A DNA stretch of 64,000 bases from Citrus sinensis (taxonomy: Eukaryota > Streptophyta > Magnoliopsida > Sapindales > Rutaceae). Below, in pieces: positions 42,101 to 54,628 of this stretch; the stretch's first letter is position 1, and every line of letters starts with the position of its first letter. Under the pieces are notes generated by a model. The model did not search any database and was not told where the DNA came from. It saw only the letters and a program-made list of their open reading frames with translations. The stretch spans positions 17,837,501-17,901,500 of the forward strand of contig NC_068556.1 in assembly GCF_022201045.2 (NCBI RefSeq). The letters are read 5' to 3'. The translations under genes were made by a program, and so were the position numbers.

Positions 42101-43548
42101 TAGGACAATAATGCCCTCAAATGCAAGGATAGCAAATTGTACAAATGTTAGGATGAACTTTGAAACTGGTTTTGGAGCACTGTTGGTCATGATGTGGCCT
42201 CTTGTATGTCCGCTTCATATGAGCTGAAAGGCATGAGAGCTCTGTAAGATGTTATGCAACAATTCTGATCCATGATTACTGTGCATTAGGAGTCTATGCT
42301 GCTAGCATCCATGTTAAAACTCTGTGGATACTTCTTTTCCATTTTTCACTTTAACATTTGAGCATTATATGTGATCCATCTTTAATATCAGAATACTATT
42401 TGACTATTATATGTTGTATCTTACAACCTCAACTGAAAGATCATTTCCCTAGAAAAGATAAAATGAAGCTTTCATTCGTGATATTTTAATTAATGTTATC
42501 TTGATATGCTATCTTGGTGGTTGAATACAGTTTTAGGATTTATGTACTTGCAGTTTATTGAAAGATTATTTCTCAAGAAGAGATTAAATGAAGGTTTTGC
42601 CACATGCTATAAAGCTAATATTGTCTGTTATTTGTGGAAATAGGTGCCAACCGATATTACTACATGTGTTTGAATGACTTACTAGCATTTGGTGGAGGTG
42701 GCAACTTTGCTTTGTGCTTGGATGGAGATCTGTAAGTTTAATTTTGTAAAAGTTCCCATTTTGAAGTTTGCTCCACTTCTTCAAGGTTGTTAAGTTTTTA
42801 TAGTTTCCTGTTGTCTGAATTCCTGTCTTTGTTGTGAAAAGGTTAAGTGGAACTAGTGGAGCGTGTGACACTTTTGGGAACTTATGCTTGGCTCATAATG
42901 AAGATTTTGAGTTAAAGAATGTTGAGGTAAGTCATATTATAAGCTATCAGAGCGAGGAAATAGGGAACTGGCTCACGTATAGTGTTTGAAGTGGGGAAAT
43001 CCAATGCATGTTCTAGCTCATGACGTTCATTGACTTAGGCCTTTAACTACATAAACGTCCTACTTAGGGAGTTTTTTTTTTTTTTTTTTTGAGACTTCGA
43101 TTTTTTTATCTACAACTGAAACTTGAATCATAGGGGCTGCTGCCAATACTTCAAGAAACCCTCCCTTAATGGGGTATTAAATCCTAGGTATTATACCCTT
43201 TTCCAAGATTGGATGAATCGGTACTGGAATTTCATGACCTACGCTCATCATTTTGGTGTTGAAACTTGGAGTGGATGAATCTACATATACCAAACACCGT
43301 TTTAGATACAGAGAGTGGCTGAATACAATTTCATTAAGATACGAAAAATTGAACTGTGAGCACCGTTTCAGATACAGAGAGTGGCTGAATACAATTTCAT
43401 GAAGATGCGAAAAATTGAACTATGTTCTCAACGGAACATTTTAAGTTGTAAAATTTCTTGGACTTTTGCTGCATATATTTTAACATTGTTTTTCATTAAT
43501 CTTGTGCAGCTCTGGGGTTTTTCACACGTATCTCAGCACCTTACCTGA
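39187..43548 (+). CDS. TLDc-domain protein, oxidation-resistance (OXR) type, 8 exons
   Basis: Exons 39187-39282, 40388-40860, 40954-41026, 41135-41215, 41381-41444, 42644-42731, 42842-42926 and 43510-43548 join in frame to 332 codons; all introns are GT-AG and phases agree. The N-terminal half is serine- and acid-rich and probably disordered (DDDDKD, SSDSDAY). The TLDc domain spans about residue 162 to the end, with STLKHGISLRTLI, VVGDRQGAVFGGLL, FVFTTIYGEPRLFRPTG, FGGGGNFALCLDGDL and the terminal WGFSHVS signature. TLDc proteins protect against oxidative stress and some bind the V-ATPase; plant OXR proteins affect stress tolerance. Subcellular location is not evident. ATG at 39187 gives the typical short first exon. 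Confidence 0.92.
41625..41684 (+). repeat. 30-bp tandem duplication in TLDc intron 5
   Basis: agttctcttgtataaagcac followed by taggatgcc occurs twice in direct succession (41625-41653 and 41656-41684) without mismatch. It lies in the long intron between exons 5 and 6. Confidence 0.9.
43295..43424 (+). repeat. 66-bp tandem duplication in TLDc intron 7
   Basis: The unit starting caccgtttt-agatacagaga at 43295 is repeated from 43361 with about four differences. It is non-coding. Confidence 0.9.
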
Positions 43549-45261
43549 TGCAAGGTTGAGAAATGCTTCAATCATCTGTATTTTTCAAGAACATTAGCAT
43601 CATGGTCTTCATTTTATATTTATCATCTCGCCCCTTTTGCCCCCTCCTTTTCACTCAAGGGGGCACTTTTATTAGATGTAGTGCTCGGTTGCCCATTTTC
43701 CAAGTTTTTGGGTTTTTAATTGTGATGCTCATAATAATATAATCGTATAATTTGTAGTAATTTTGTATGTCCGTGAGGATCCGAGATTCGATCTAAACCT
43801 TTTCATTTGATTCACGTTATGTGTAATTTAAATATTATATAAATTATAGACAAGAAACGAGCAGAGCCATTATCTGTTTACACAGTTTTATCGAATTTTA
43901 TAAAAAGCCAATTAAAAAAAAAAACCGTTCAGTAAGGAAAATAAAAACTGAACCGGAGTCGATAGTCTAGTTCAATATTGGTTTTTTGATTTGATTTCAG
44001 GTTTTCGATGACGGTTGCTTAACGGTTTAGATTAACAAATCGGTTTTTCAGTTCAGTTTAACCAGCACTTACTATGGTCAATGTATAATAAAAAATAAAA
44101 TAAAATAATTTACAAATTTATATTGAAAAAAGAAATTGCAAGAATTTTGGATTAAAATGAAGAATCTTCAAAATTATTGTCACTATTTTTAATAACTAAT
44201 TTTGTTTAGCTTAGAATGTATATCAAATAAAATGTCAATTCAAAAAAACCGAACTGAAACTAAAAAATCACGTCGAACAAAATTTTTTTCTGATTTCAGT
44301 TTGGTGTTGCCCACCCCTAAATAAAATCTTGTTGAACTCCTCACATATAATTCTCTTTTGTTATAAGTTCTAACAGCATAGTTGAATAGTTTTCAAATAA
44401 TTTTATTTAACTCATAATCTGTGTTCAAATCTTATAAAAAACAAAAAGTAAAAAAAAATAAATTTACATTTTACCCGTCCTCTATCTTTTGTTACAGGCA
44501 TTTGACTCATATACTATAATTACGATTTCTTTTTGTCATAAAAATATTTATTTTCATTCCCAACTCTTTTTTGTATTCTCAAATCCCCACTTCTTGCTTT
44601 TCAATCATTATGAACTTTAATTTTTTTTTCCCCTTAAAATAGGGGTATTAGGGAAATTGACGTAGACATTATCAGAGAAAAATACTTTCTTAAATTTTTA
44701 ATTGGGGTATATATAGATAAGGGTCTGTAACTTGTGAGTGGACTATTGAGATCGCGTGTGTATTTTGATATCATTTTGGTATCCGATTGTTTAAAAAAAA
44801 ATCCAAAAAAATCCACAAATCTGATTTGGTTTTCTAGCTGAACCAAAAATCAAACAAAAAAGATGAGGGTAATTGTATAATTTTCAAATTTTTACACGTA
44901 TCTTAATTAGATTGGCGAGCTTTATCTTTATCATAGACTTGCACACGCGCAATTAGTTAAAGAAAAAGATATCAAAATGGGGGGTTTGTGATGATGTTTT
45001 CAATTAGGATTTTGCAAAATTACAACCTATGTAACTTATAATCCTTGCAAAACATGTAAAAAAATTAGTAACATGATAGTGAAGTCCATTGCCATATTAC
45101 ATGGACAGTAAGTTATATTGGTTTTAATTTAACAAAACCCTTTCAATTATAGTAGGATATGGATTGAAAAAAATATATATAGTAGGATAAATTAAAACAT
45201 AACGTCACGGGATGAGTATTTTGTGCAGCAATTCGTGTAGCACTTAGACAATTTCTATCAT
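43549..45261. other. Intergenic region after the TLDc gene, with a truncated hAT-like end
   Basis: 3' UTR of the TLDc gene first. At about 43920-44325 there is a block of ggtttttcagttcggtt-type inverted words ending ttgcccacccctaa, which resembles the right terminus of a hAT-like element; no matching left end is visible. The remainder is AT-rich without genes. Confidence 0.45.
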
Positions 45262-45266
45262 AAAAG

Positions 45267-45742
45267 TTGTTAAATAAGCCTATTGAATTTCTCAAGTTAG
45301 GCAAATAAGATGTTTTGTGAAAAAGTTATAGAGAAGAAAGAACAATGTGGCCATATAGAATTTTATTACTCACTAAAGAGAAAATACAATAGAGTTGTTT
45401 ACAAGAGTGCTCGAGTTACTTGTGTGTTGTATGTGAGTGTGTACTGGTGTGGTGTTGTGTATTATGCAAAATGGCAGGGGTGATGACCTATTTATAGTGT
45501 TGTTAGCCTAGTTTTAGAGCTCAACGTGTAAGTTGCAACTTGGCTAAAAATCTAGATAAGAACTAAAGTGTAAAAGTGTAGAAATTTTCAAAGAATTCAC
45601 TTGTTGAGCATACCACGACTGGCTAGCTATGTGAGGCAGCTCTTCTACTGACTGCTAAGCGCACTCTATTTATGGACAGACTTTTACTAAACGTACCTGT
45701 GCGTACGCGTCAATTTAACCTCCATTTGCGGGGCCTATGACA
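45267..45742 (-). mobile_element. Solo LTR, about 476 bp, minus orientation
   Basis: On the minus strand it starts tgtcataggccccgc, has a TATA box (ctataaatagg, near 45490) and an aataaa (near 45368), and ends tttaacaa. The flanks are aaaag at 45262-45266 and 45743-45747. The inner end has one extra base, so the terminal CA is imperfect. It is of copia-like size; no internal region is present. Confidence 0.65.
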
Positions 45743-45993
45743 AAAAGGTGACTTGTGGGTTACAGTCAAATTCCCCTTCTATCATGCATTTCACAAACCC
45801 TACATACTACACAAGTTTGCAAACCTAACAGCTTCAATTTCCAAGTTCAATCAACGTTGCTGTCAAAATTGCAGTCGCAAATTAAAATCCAAGCTGTGCA
45901 ACAATTAACAGCAAAAATTGTTTTCTTTAATTTTTCCAACGGATAAGGAAATATGGGAATTTTTTTAACGATTCAGGGCTTTAGCTGGGAGAA

Positions 45994-46099
45994 ATGATGG
46001 AGGAGCAAGCGCTGGTGCCGAGTATGAATACTTGTGCGCCGGTGGAGTTAGATGAATGCATTCTGCGGATCATCCTCCGACTAAAGTCACATCTTCAAG
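45994..46099 (+). CDS. Possible orphan first coding exon
   Basis: ATG ATG at 45994 opens a 35-codon frame (MMEEQALVPSMNTCAP start) that runs straight into a donor-like caag|gtatcc at 46099/46100, in phase 1. Codon composition is GC-richer than the surroundings. I cannot find the following exon, and a copia element begins 1.2 kb downstream. It may be the first exon of a disrupted gene, or chance. Confidence 0.3.
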
Positions 46100-47320
46100 G
46101 TATCCTTTTTTTTAAATAAATAATTTGGTTTTTATTTAATACTTTAAATAAATGCATGAATTTTATTTTTATTTATATTTTAAATAAAATCTGCTTCTGG
46201 ATAACAGCTGCACTGCTAGGTTCAATGTTGACTTCGAGACTTAACAGTCGACCGTTGCAATCAAGGTCGATGTGAGTTATAATTAGTTATAGATTAGAAC
46301 GATCATTAACTTAATGATAAACAGTAAACGAAGAATTTGGCAAATCGATCCTCAAAAACCTTTGACCGTGCCTGCGCAATGCCCGTAAGCTCATTTATTA
46401 TTAAAAGCAACCCCAAGAACATATCCAATCTCCAATGGTGTTAGTAAACAAACTTGATAAAAGTAAATTTTTAATTAAAAGATAAGGAAGATAAACACTT
46501 TAATACAATGTATTTTGTTATGTACATTAATTTTTTTTTTAATTTTTAACTTAATCTTTACTAATTACTATATTACAATAAGGGGTCTTTTACTAAATAA
46601 AGACTCAAAAATAAAGTAAATGTTGACTTCGAAACTTGCTCGCTCCCTAGTAAACTTATTCTATAAAAGCAAAAACACATAGGTGAGAAGCTAACTCTTT
46701 AATTTCACAAACCCATAATACTATCACGGCTGTCAATCTCTTCGTCGCCATTACTCCAGCACCCTCGTACTCACTCTTCAATCTGATGTTGTTGTGGTGC
46801 TGCATTTGATATTCTGTTTTTGGTGTTTTTGTTTTCTAGGATAATGAAAACGTAAATCAAGTTCCTATTCTCAGTTCCCTATAGAGTACGTAGGATTCGT
46901 AGAATTCCTTGGTGATCCTGGCCCATTCAAAACAAAATTCGGCATAAAATTTAGTCTTGATTTACTGTTTGGGATAGAAATTGAGACGTTTCAAAATCCC
47001 GATCGAAATCTCAAATAGTCTGAAATTTGATTTTCTAAAAGCGAATGACAAGTTGCTTTGATGAATCATTTAAATCTGATATGTCCGTCATATGATATTG
47101 AATCGTAGGAATATCATCAATAGGAGTACCCAGTGATTACTTTATGAGTAGAACCATAGTTGTTGAATCGACACCACAATTTGCCTGGCGGATACTATAA
47201 GTTATACCGCTCACCCAAACTTACTTTGACTTAAAAGGGTATGTTAAATCAAAGAAAAAAAATTCAAGAAAGATAGAAACGTGATGATACTTGAAATTAA
47301 GGCTACCCGTAGGATAAGAT
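46100..47320. other. Intergenic region before the copia element
   Basis: AT-rich, no gene recognised. A segment near 46370-46437 resembles 63090-63155 next to the PRP19 gene (shared word aaaagcaaccccaagaacat). Confidence 0.4.
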
Positions 47321-47853
47321 TGTTGTGCGCGGAATGCGAAATCAAGCGCACCAAATAATTATAGAAAAATAAAGGCCACAATTATTTAACGTGGTTCGGT
47401 AATTAAACTTACATCCACGGAGGCAAGAAAAAATAATTGTTTATTTAACAATTAATAGAGTATAAATATTTGAGTAACGAATCTCACTTCCCAGAAACCC
47501 AAATATACTAAGTACTCTCAGACTCTGCAGGAAAGATAAATTCTCCAGACACATTTCTATCAAAAGCTTAAAAACTTATAAGTTTAATAAATTTTTGGGA
47601 TAAATGAAATGAATGAAATCTTTAACTCTTTATAGGAGAAATGAGTTACTATGCAAAGAATAAAATAATTGAAAATATAATTTTTAATTATTATTATTTT
47701 TCAAACATTTTGGCTTCATCCACTTTCTCCATTCAAACATTTTGGCTTCATCCCTTTTGTCCATTATTTCTTTTCTGCTGCAAAATCAAATTCAATTTGA
47801 TTTTGCTTCTTTACAATTGTTGGCTGCAACCAACAATTTGTTTGACTTCAACA
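47321..47853 (-). repeat. 3' LTR of the copia element
   Basis: Minus-strand start tgttgaagtcaaacaaattg, end cgcgcacaaca. It differs from the 5' LTR by several substitutions and by a 30-odd-bp length difference, so it is much older than the Tat-like insertion. Confidence 0.88.
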
Positions 47854-47999
47854 AATCTCCACCTCGGCGAAAATTTGTCTAAATCTGAGCCGACTACTAA
47901 CGAACCATCATCCCCAATATAATCCTTCAATAAGGATCCAGAATGGCTGTGTTGTTTCGACTGCCTACGTACCCAAAATTTGGGATCAAGCCAAGCGTA

Positions 48000-48543
48000 G
48001 TTCATAATTCTCTAAACTCAACGCATTCAAAGAATTAATTTCAATCCGTATAAAGATTTACTCAATTTGCGCACACAATTCTCCTTTCCAGCAACTTTGG
48101 AAACATAAGGCTGAGCTATATAGATTTCCTCCTCCAAATCTCCATGCAAGAATGTCGTCTTGACATCCAATCGAGCCAACTCTAACTCATTCAACTACCA
48201 AGGCAAGTAGGATACGAATGGAAGTATGCTTTGCAACTGGAGAGAACACTTTATTATAATCAATATCTTCCTTTTGAGCAGAACCTTTTGCTACGAGTCT
48301 TGTCTTGTACCGAAGAGTTGTTTGATTTAGAGATCCTTACTTCTTGGTGTAGACCCATTTATTGCCAATAGCTCTTTTCCCCTTTGGTAACTCCACAAGT
48401 TCCCAAGTCTGATTTTGATGGAGAGATTTCATCTCTTCTTCCATGGCTAACTTCCATTGATCACCTTCACTGCTGCGTAATGCTTCACCGAAAGTGTTGG
48501 GGATGTCATCATCAATAACTGGACGTGCATAGGCTACCACCAT
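48000..48543 (-). pseudogene. Copia reverse transcriptase fragment
   Basis: A frame at 48337-48543 has the conserved start of copia RT (WKLAMEEEMKSLHQNQTWEL, then GNKWVYTKK). Downstream to about 48000 are decayed pieces of the next RT segment in other frames. The catalytic YVDD region is absent, so the polymerase is truncated. Confidence 0.8.
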
Positions 48544-48555
48544 ATCTTTAGTAAG

Positions 48556-49700
48556 TCATCCGGGTTTCTTTATTTCTATTCTTAGCCTCCTTGTTGCTAT
48601 AAAATCATTATTATTTACATCATCAATTGTTTCTTCATTTTGTGGGACATGAGAAGAAACAACCTCTTCTTCAACTCTAGGTGTCACCTCCATTGTTGAA
48701 CTATTTTTTGATGTAGAACTAACTGGTACATATAGAGTTGCATCAAACTCCACCCGCTGCAATGCCTCTGTGGTCTTGTTCTCCACCTGTTGGGAAATTG
48801 AAGCTTTCATCATTGAAGCTTCATCAAACGTGACATCTCTGCTGCACACAAATTTTTTATCTTCAAGATCCCAAAGCTTGAAGCCCTTTACTCCACCTTT
48901 GAATCCCACAAAGATAGCTTTTCTAGCACGAAGATCCAGTTTACTATCTTTGACATGATAATAAGCTGGACACCCGAATATACGAAGGGAATCATAGTCT
49001 TGTGCATGCTTTCCAGACCACATTTCCATAGGAGTTTTACCTCCAATTGCAGCAGAAGGCAACCGATTTATCAAGTGACTTGCGTAGCTCACAATTTCAG
49101 CCCAAAACTTTTTATCTAAACCAGCATTAGATAACATATACAATACTTTCTCTAGCAAAGTACGATTCATACGCTCAGCCACACCGTTCTGTTGCGGAGT
49201 ATATCTCATCGTGAAATATCTTTTAATACACTTGTTCTAGCATACTTGCAAGAATGGATAAGAAGTATATTCACTTCCATTGTCAGAACACAATACTTTG
49301 ATCTTTCTGCCAGTTTGAGTCTCTACCAGTTTCTTCTATTTCACGAAAATCTCTAGAACCTCATCATTTGCTCGCATGGTGTACATTCATACACGTCTAG
49401 AGAAAGCATCAACAAATGTAACAAAATAATGTCTTCCACCAATTGATGCAGTCTTGGTTGGTCCCCATACATTAAACATATTCAAAGATCTCACGAGTAT
49501 CGTGATTAGCTGTACCAAACTTGACCCTTGTTTTCTTGCCTATTACACAATGCTCACAGAAATTTAATTTACAGGTTTTAGTACCTTTTAAGAGTTCGTG
49601 CCTTATCAAAGTTTGCAAAGACTTCTCTCCAACATGTCCTAATCGTACATGCCATAGCTTGGTGGTGTCACTGTGTGCCTCAGTAACATTTGCTTCATCA
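48556..49700 (-). pseudogene. Copia integrase, broken
   Basis: 49209-48556 carries the C-terminal half of the integrase core (TPQQNGVAERMNRTLLEK, including its catalytic Glu) and the GKKT-like tail region (LRIFGCPAYYHV). The N-terminal HHCC part and first Asp lie in decayed sequence at about 49210-49700, with stops. Confidence 0.8.
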
Positions 49701-49708
49701 GTTGTACC

Positions 49709-50998
49709 TCACTTCAAATAGTACAGATTGTGACGCAGAACCCCTTGCAGAATCACTATAGCCCCATGTGTAAACTTCATTGTGTTATTTTCAATGGTAA
49801 TCTTGTAGGCTTTAGCTTCCAAAGCACTCACAGAAATTAGATTTTTCTTTAAAGCTGGAACAAAACTAACCTCTTTGAGTTCTCTGACCATTCCATCGAA
49901 TAGTTTGAGTCGAACTATACCTATCCCCATCAAGCGACAAGGTCGATCATTCCCCATCACAACTTCACTAGATTCTAATTCGTTGAAATCTGTAAACCAT
50001 TCCCTAACAGGACACAAATGGTAGGTTGCTCCAGTATCAAGTAACCATTCACTTGAACTTGCAACATACGTCGTAGACGTAATAGACAATGAGTAGTTTG
50101 AGTCTCCTTCCTTACGTGCCATGTTTGCTGCTACTGATTTCTTCCAATCTCTATTTTGAGCCTTTGGACAATCTTTCCTCCAATGACCCTTTTCATGACA
50201 AAAAGCACACTCGTCTCGAGCTATATTTTTGCTTCTCGATTTGAATCGAGAATTCTTTCCACCATGCTTCTTCTTTTTCTCCATCGCTCAATCTCTGCTC
50301 ACCAAAGCTTCAGACGATGCTCGTTCAGAGTTTTTATCATTATTCCGAATCTCCAAGTTAGTCAATGTTGTACAAACATCTTTGAAGACGATCACACTCT
50401 TCCCATATATCAAAGTAGTCACAAAATTATTATATTCCTCTGGTAGTGAGTGTAACAGAATCATAGTCTTGACTTCATCATTAATATCTTTATCAAGATT
50501 CTTCAAATCAGCTAGTAACTTTTCAAATCTTAAGACATGATCATGCATTGACACCCCATACTTCATTAGAAAGCCATATACTTTGCTCATTGTATGAAGA
50601 CGATTTTCAGGACTTTTCAGCATATACTTCTCCTCCAATGTACACCACAAAGTCATCGCACACTCCTCATCTTTCACCAAGTATTTCACCTCCTTGGTCA
50701 AACAAGATCTGATCTAACCACAGGCTTTCTCATTCATACAATCCCAAATTTCTTCATCATACAAGTGTCTTTTATTTTTCAGAACAACATGGAGATCGAT
50801 TTGAATAAGGGCATCCATAACTTTGCGCCTCCACATGCCGAAGTTTATTTTCCCATCAAACTTTTCAACATCGATTTTCTGGCCTCCTATAACAGGTGTT
50901 GAATAGCGATTTGACAAATATCGCCTCCCACCTGAAGTGTCTCCTGAAATAGTCTCGGTAGATCTCTCCTCAATTTTGGAAGTTTCACATTCTACCAT
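49709..50998 (-). pseudogene. Copia gag and protease, interrupted by stop codons
   Basis: Three consecutive pieces: 50998-50714 (gag start, FDGKINFGMWRRKVMDALIQ), 50701-50288 (gag, YLVKDEECAMTLWCTLEEKY) and 50284-49709 (CCHC knuckle CAFCHEKGHWRKDC, protease LLDTGATYHLC). Separated by in-frame stops, so no complete protein is possible. Confidence 0.85.
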
Positions 50999-51282
50999 TT
51001 TCTCAACGAACTATTTCCACTTGAAAAACAGTCTCTATGATGTTAATTTCGCGTGAATAAATGTATCAGGAAAGTTCCCAGGAGACTAGACGGGAACTCG
51101 GTCCCAATTAAAAACCAGAATCCTTAAACTCTTATCGCCTTGTTGACAAAACTTTCATAGACATGCAAAAATACACACTACTTACAATAGACTGTCTCTC
51201 AAGTATAAATGGCCGTCTTCACTGTATTTGTAAATAGTATTGTATACGTGAACAATACGTATCCCCCAAGTACAAACCGTCG

Positions 51283-51294
51283 GCTCTGATACCA
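51283..51294 (-). other. Copia primer-binding site (initiator tRNA-Met)
   Basis: Minus strand TGGTATCAGAGC, two bases inside the 5' LTR, matches the 3' end complement of plant initiator tRNA-Met used by most copia elements. Confidence 0.92.
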
Positions 51295-51296
51295 CT

Positions 51297-51795
51297 TGTT
51301 GTGCGCGGAAAGCGGAATCAAGTGCACCAAATAATTACAGAAAAATAAAGGACACAATTATTTAACGTAGTTCAGTAATTAAACCTACATCCACGGAGGT
51401 AAGAAATAATAATTGTTTATTTAACGATTAATAGAGTATAAATATTTGAGTAACGAATCTCACTTCTCATAAATCCAAATATACCAAGTACTCTCACACT
51501 CTGCAGGAAAGATAAATTCCCCAGACACACTTATCTCATTTCTCTCAAAAGCTTAAAAACTTATAAGCTTAACAAATTTTTGGGATAAATGAAATGAATG
51601 AAATCTTAACAAATCAAATATAGGAGAAATGAGTTACTATGCAAAGAATAAAATAATTAAAAATATAATTTTTAATTATTATTATTTTTCAAACATTTTG
51701 ACTTCATCCCCTTTCTCCATTCAAACATTTTGGCTTCATCCCCTTTGTCCATTCTTTCTTTTCGGCTGCAACCAACAATTTGTTTGACTTCGACA
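51297..51795 (-). repeat. 5' LTR of the copia element
   Basis: Minus-strand start tgtcgaagtcaaacaaattg, end cgcgcacaaca, directly followed by the primer-binding site. The same family of LTR is found inverted as a solo copy at 58329-58836. Confidence 0.88.
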
Positions 51796-54628
51796 AAGAC
51801 GGCTAAAATATGGAGCAGGTTTTTAGCGATTGCCATAATCCAGCTCTTGTTTTGCTTTTATCAGTTCATGGAGAGACCAAATAAAGCCACCGTTTTTATC
51901 ATTTTATTTTCGGGATTGTATGCTTGAAATTCAGGAAAGTAAGCTCATCAGTGTGCCCTTCTAGTCTTTCATTTCGTTGGCTGCGTATTCGTCTTTCGGG
52001 CAAATGGTATTTCCATGTCTATATGCTTAATTCCAATTATAGTCCTCTAAGCAACTGATTGCTGTGACTTATGACTGAAGATTCTTGGACATTGTGTTTT
52101 TGACAAATCCAAGCACTCACGCAGTCACGACCTTTCACGGATTCATGTGGAAACAATTTAGCAAGATTGACTTGATTGCATCCCAAAATGAATACACCAT
52201 TTAAAATAGGCTAACATGTACAATATTCTATGAGAACAATAAAAACAAACATAACAGGTAAAATTATGTAGAAAATCTGGCAGAATCTCCTTACTAGTTT
52301 TGACATTTCTCCCCTGCAAGTGTTATAAAATAAATACTTTTCAGAACGATTCGACATTCAACCTCATACGGTAACATCCATACATCATTGTGATCAATTA
52401 TTGTTCAACATCATTATCGACAATGCTTTAAAGGCCGTTATGGGTCTCTGCTTTTGGTTACCATCTCTTTGCTGGCTATTTTCCAGCCCATTAATTTGAC
52501 AAAATGCATTTTGATATATGTATAAAAATTAATATGAAAAATAGCTTATTATATGAAATAATTCTATTTAAGAAAAACGTTTCACTACAAAATAATTTTT
52601 TTTCATTGTCTCTTATAATTTTTGTGCTAATTTTTGTTTTTTTTTTCCTAGGCTATAAAAACATCATTATTCTTGCAAGGAATATTGCAAGCAGATCCCC
52701 TTTTTACCATTTCAGGAAAAAAAAGTTGTGGCAGACTGATAGTTGGGCAGACTCATCTATTCATTAATTGGTAAATCCGTTGGGCTAAGTTTGTGTGTAT
52801 ATATATACACACACACAAACACACACACATAGTTCTTTTCTATTCCAAACACTCTTATTTTTTTTATTATGCAAATATGTTGTTAAATCATGCGGTTTAA
52901 TAAAGTCAATGCAGACATGCTATTAAACAACATAGTTTAATAATGTGTTCGCGTTAAAAAAAATGTGAACGATCACACACACACACAAATACTTTTAAGT
53001 TGTATGGTTTAATAGAGTCAGATTTAATGTTATTAAATTGCACGACTTTATAGTGCATTTAAAATGACACAACCTGACCCAACCCATCTGCCGGATCTAA
53101 GGCGAATCGTGTAAAAACTCATTGTATTACTTATCTCATGCTCATACTTAGCTCATATCATAAATTTAATCCATGAATATATAAAACTAGCCTCGACCCT
53201 CTACTATAACATCTATGCCTCATCCAAAATGTATTCAGAACTTCTACACTTCACATCTCACTCTATGCACATATATTTCAATTATATACATATAAATATA
53301 AACTTACTCAAAATGAAAGTCATGCGGCAATGCATGTAGTGGCGAGTTGGATATATATAACATAATATGTAAACAACAGTTCAATAACGGTGGTGCGGGT
53401 GCATGAGTGATAGAGGTGAGGGAACATCTTTAGAGTCATTTATGAAGCCGATATCATTAAGGTAAACTTGATGTTCTAAATTGGTAACCTATGCATTTTG
53501 CTGCTACAAGGATCTTATAGCTAAACGTCATGCAATGACAGATATGAAATATATGAAATGTGGCATTATTTGATTAAGAATAATAATAAATATGTCCACA
53601 AATATCTCCATCGATCTACTTGATAAGATAAGATGCTGGCTTTTGCAGCTTCTTTAATTGTTAAGCGAGGCAATATATGTATCAGAATATCGTCAGGATA
53701 CCATTTTTTCCCATCTTGGAATTGCACTTTGCGCCCCCCGTGACTGTAATTCCTTTGATACTGGTTGTTTTCGTTTGATATATATACATTTGTTTACTTT
53801 GAAGCCTCATAGAGTTCGGATTTTGCAATTAGCTTTTGGCTACATGACCACAGAAAAGCATGATTTTTTTTCCTTTAATTGGAAAATAAATCCCATCTAC
53901 TACACCCTATAACTCAAAAGTTATTATAATTTTTCTTGAAAACAAAGAAATGAAACAACAAAAATTAACAAAAAAAAAAACCTAACGATTCATTCTTCAT
54001 ACTCCTTCATGTAGGATTGAGATTCAATACTGAGCTTATTCGTATTCAACTCTTCATAATCTTATCCCACACGTACACGTATAGTCATATATGGTTAAAG
54101 ATTTGATCAATTTTATATTCTTATCAAGTAATTACTAATTGTATATTTTCAAAAAGTTAATAAAAATGTCATCTCAATATTGGATCCAAAGATACTTCTC
54201 AATAATTGCAACATTCAACAGTTTCAAGAAAGTCCGTTAGAAATTCAACAAGAGTTGTTGTACGCTATCTGAACCCAATCAATTCGGCAAGCCTAAAACT
54301 TAGATGTGGATTATACTTCTTAATTATAGTATCTTTGTTAAAATTATTATTTAAAAATCATAGTTATCCAATATTATCAATTTGTATTTAGTTCGGAATA
54401 AGAGCTTTTATTACCAACAACTTTGGTTATAAAACCACAGCACCTCACTCCAAACGGAGCTATAGCCCACCACTAAGGAAACTTGGCAAGAAACTTAAAC
54501 AAAATACAATGAAAAACATTGGCGGAGCTGTATCCGCTTATTGTATTTTAGTTTTTTTTTTATTGGATTTCCATATCCGCATATATGGAACTTGGAAGCT
54601 ATCAAAAGCTTACGCCATCCAGCTCATT
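51796..54628. other. Intergenic region between copia element and dioxygenase gene
   Basis: AT-rich, no gene. A compound microsatellite (gt/ta/ca, palindromic) lies at 52793-52830 with a further (ac)n near 52975-52988. At 52860-53100 degenerate repeats of ttaaacaacatagtttaataa-like words resemble a decayed hAT-like interior. The right end should hold the 3' UTR of the dioxygenase gene. Confidence 0.4.

Larger units (their letters stand above)
47321..51795 (-). mobile_element. Defective Ty1/copia LTR retrotransposon
   Basis: Coding strand is minus. LTRs are 51297-51795 (5') and 47321-47853 (3'); flanks aagat (47316-47320) and aagac (51796-51800) are a 4/5 duplication. After the 5' LTR a tRNA-Met primer site follows (TGGTATCAGAGC, 51283-51294 on the minus strand). 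A purine tract (gaggtggagatt) precedes the 3' LTR. Gag, zinc knuckle, protease and part of integrase survive with stops and shifts. Reverse transcriptase is cut to its first part plus scraps and RNase H is missing. At 4.5 kb it cannot be autonomous. The order protease-integrase-RT defines copia. Confidence 0.93.
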
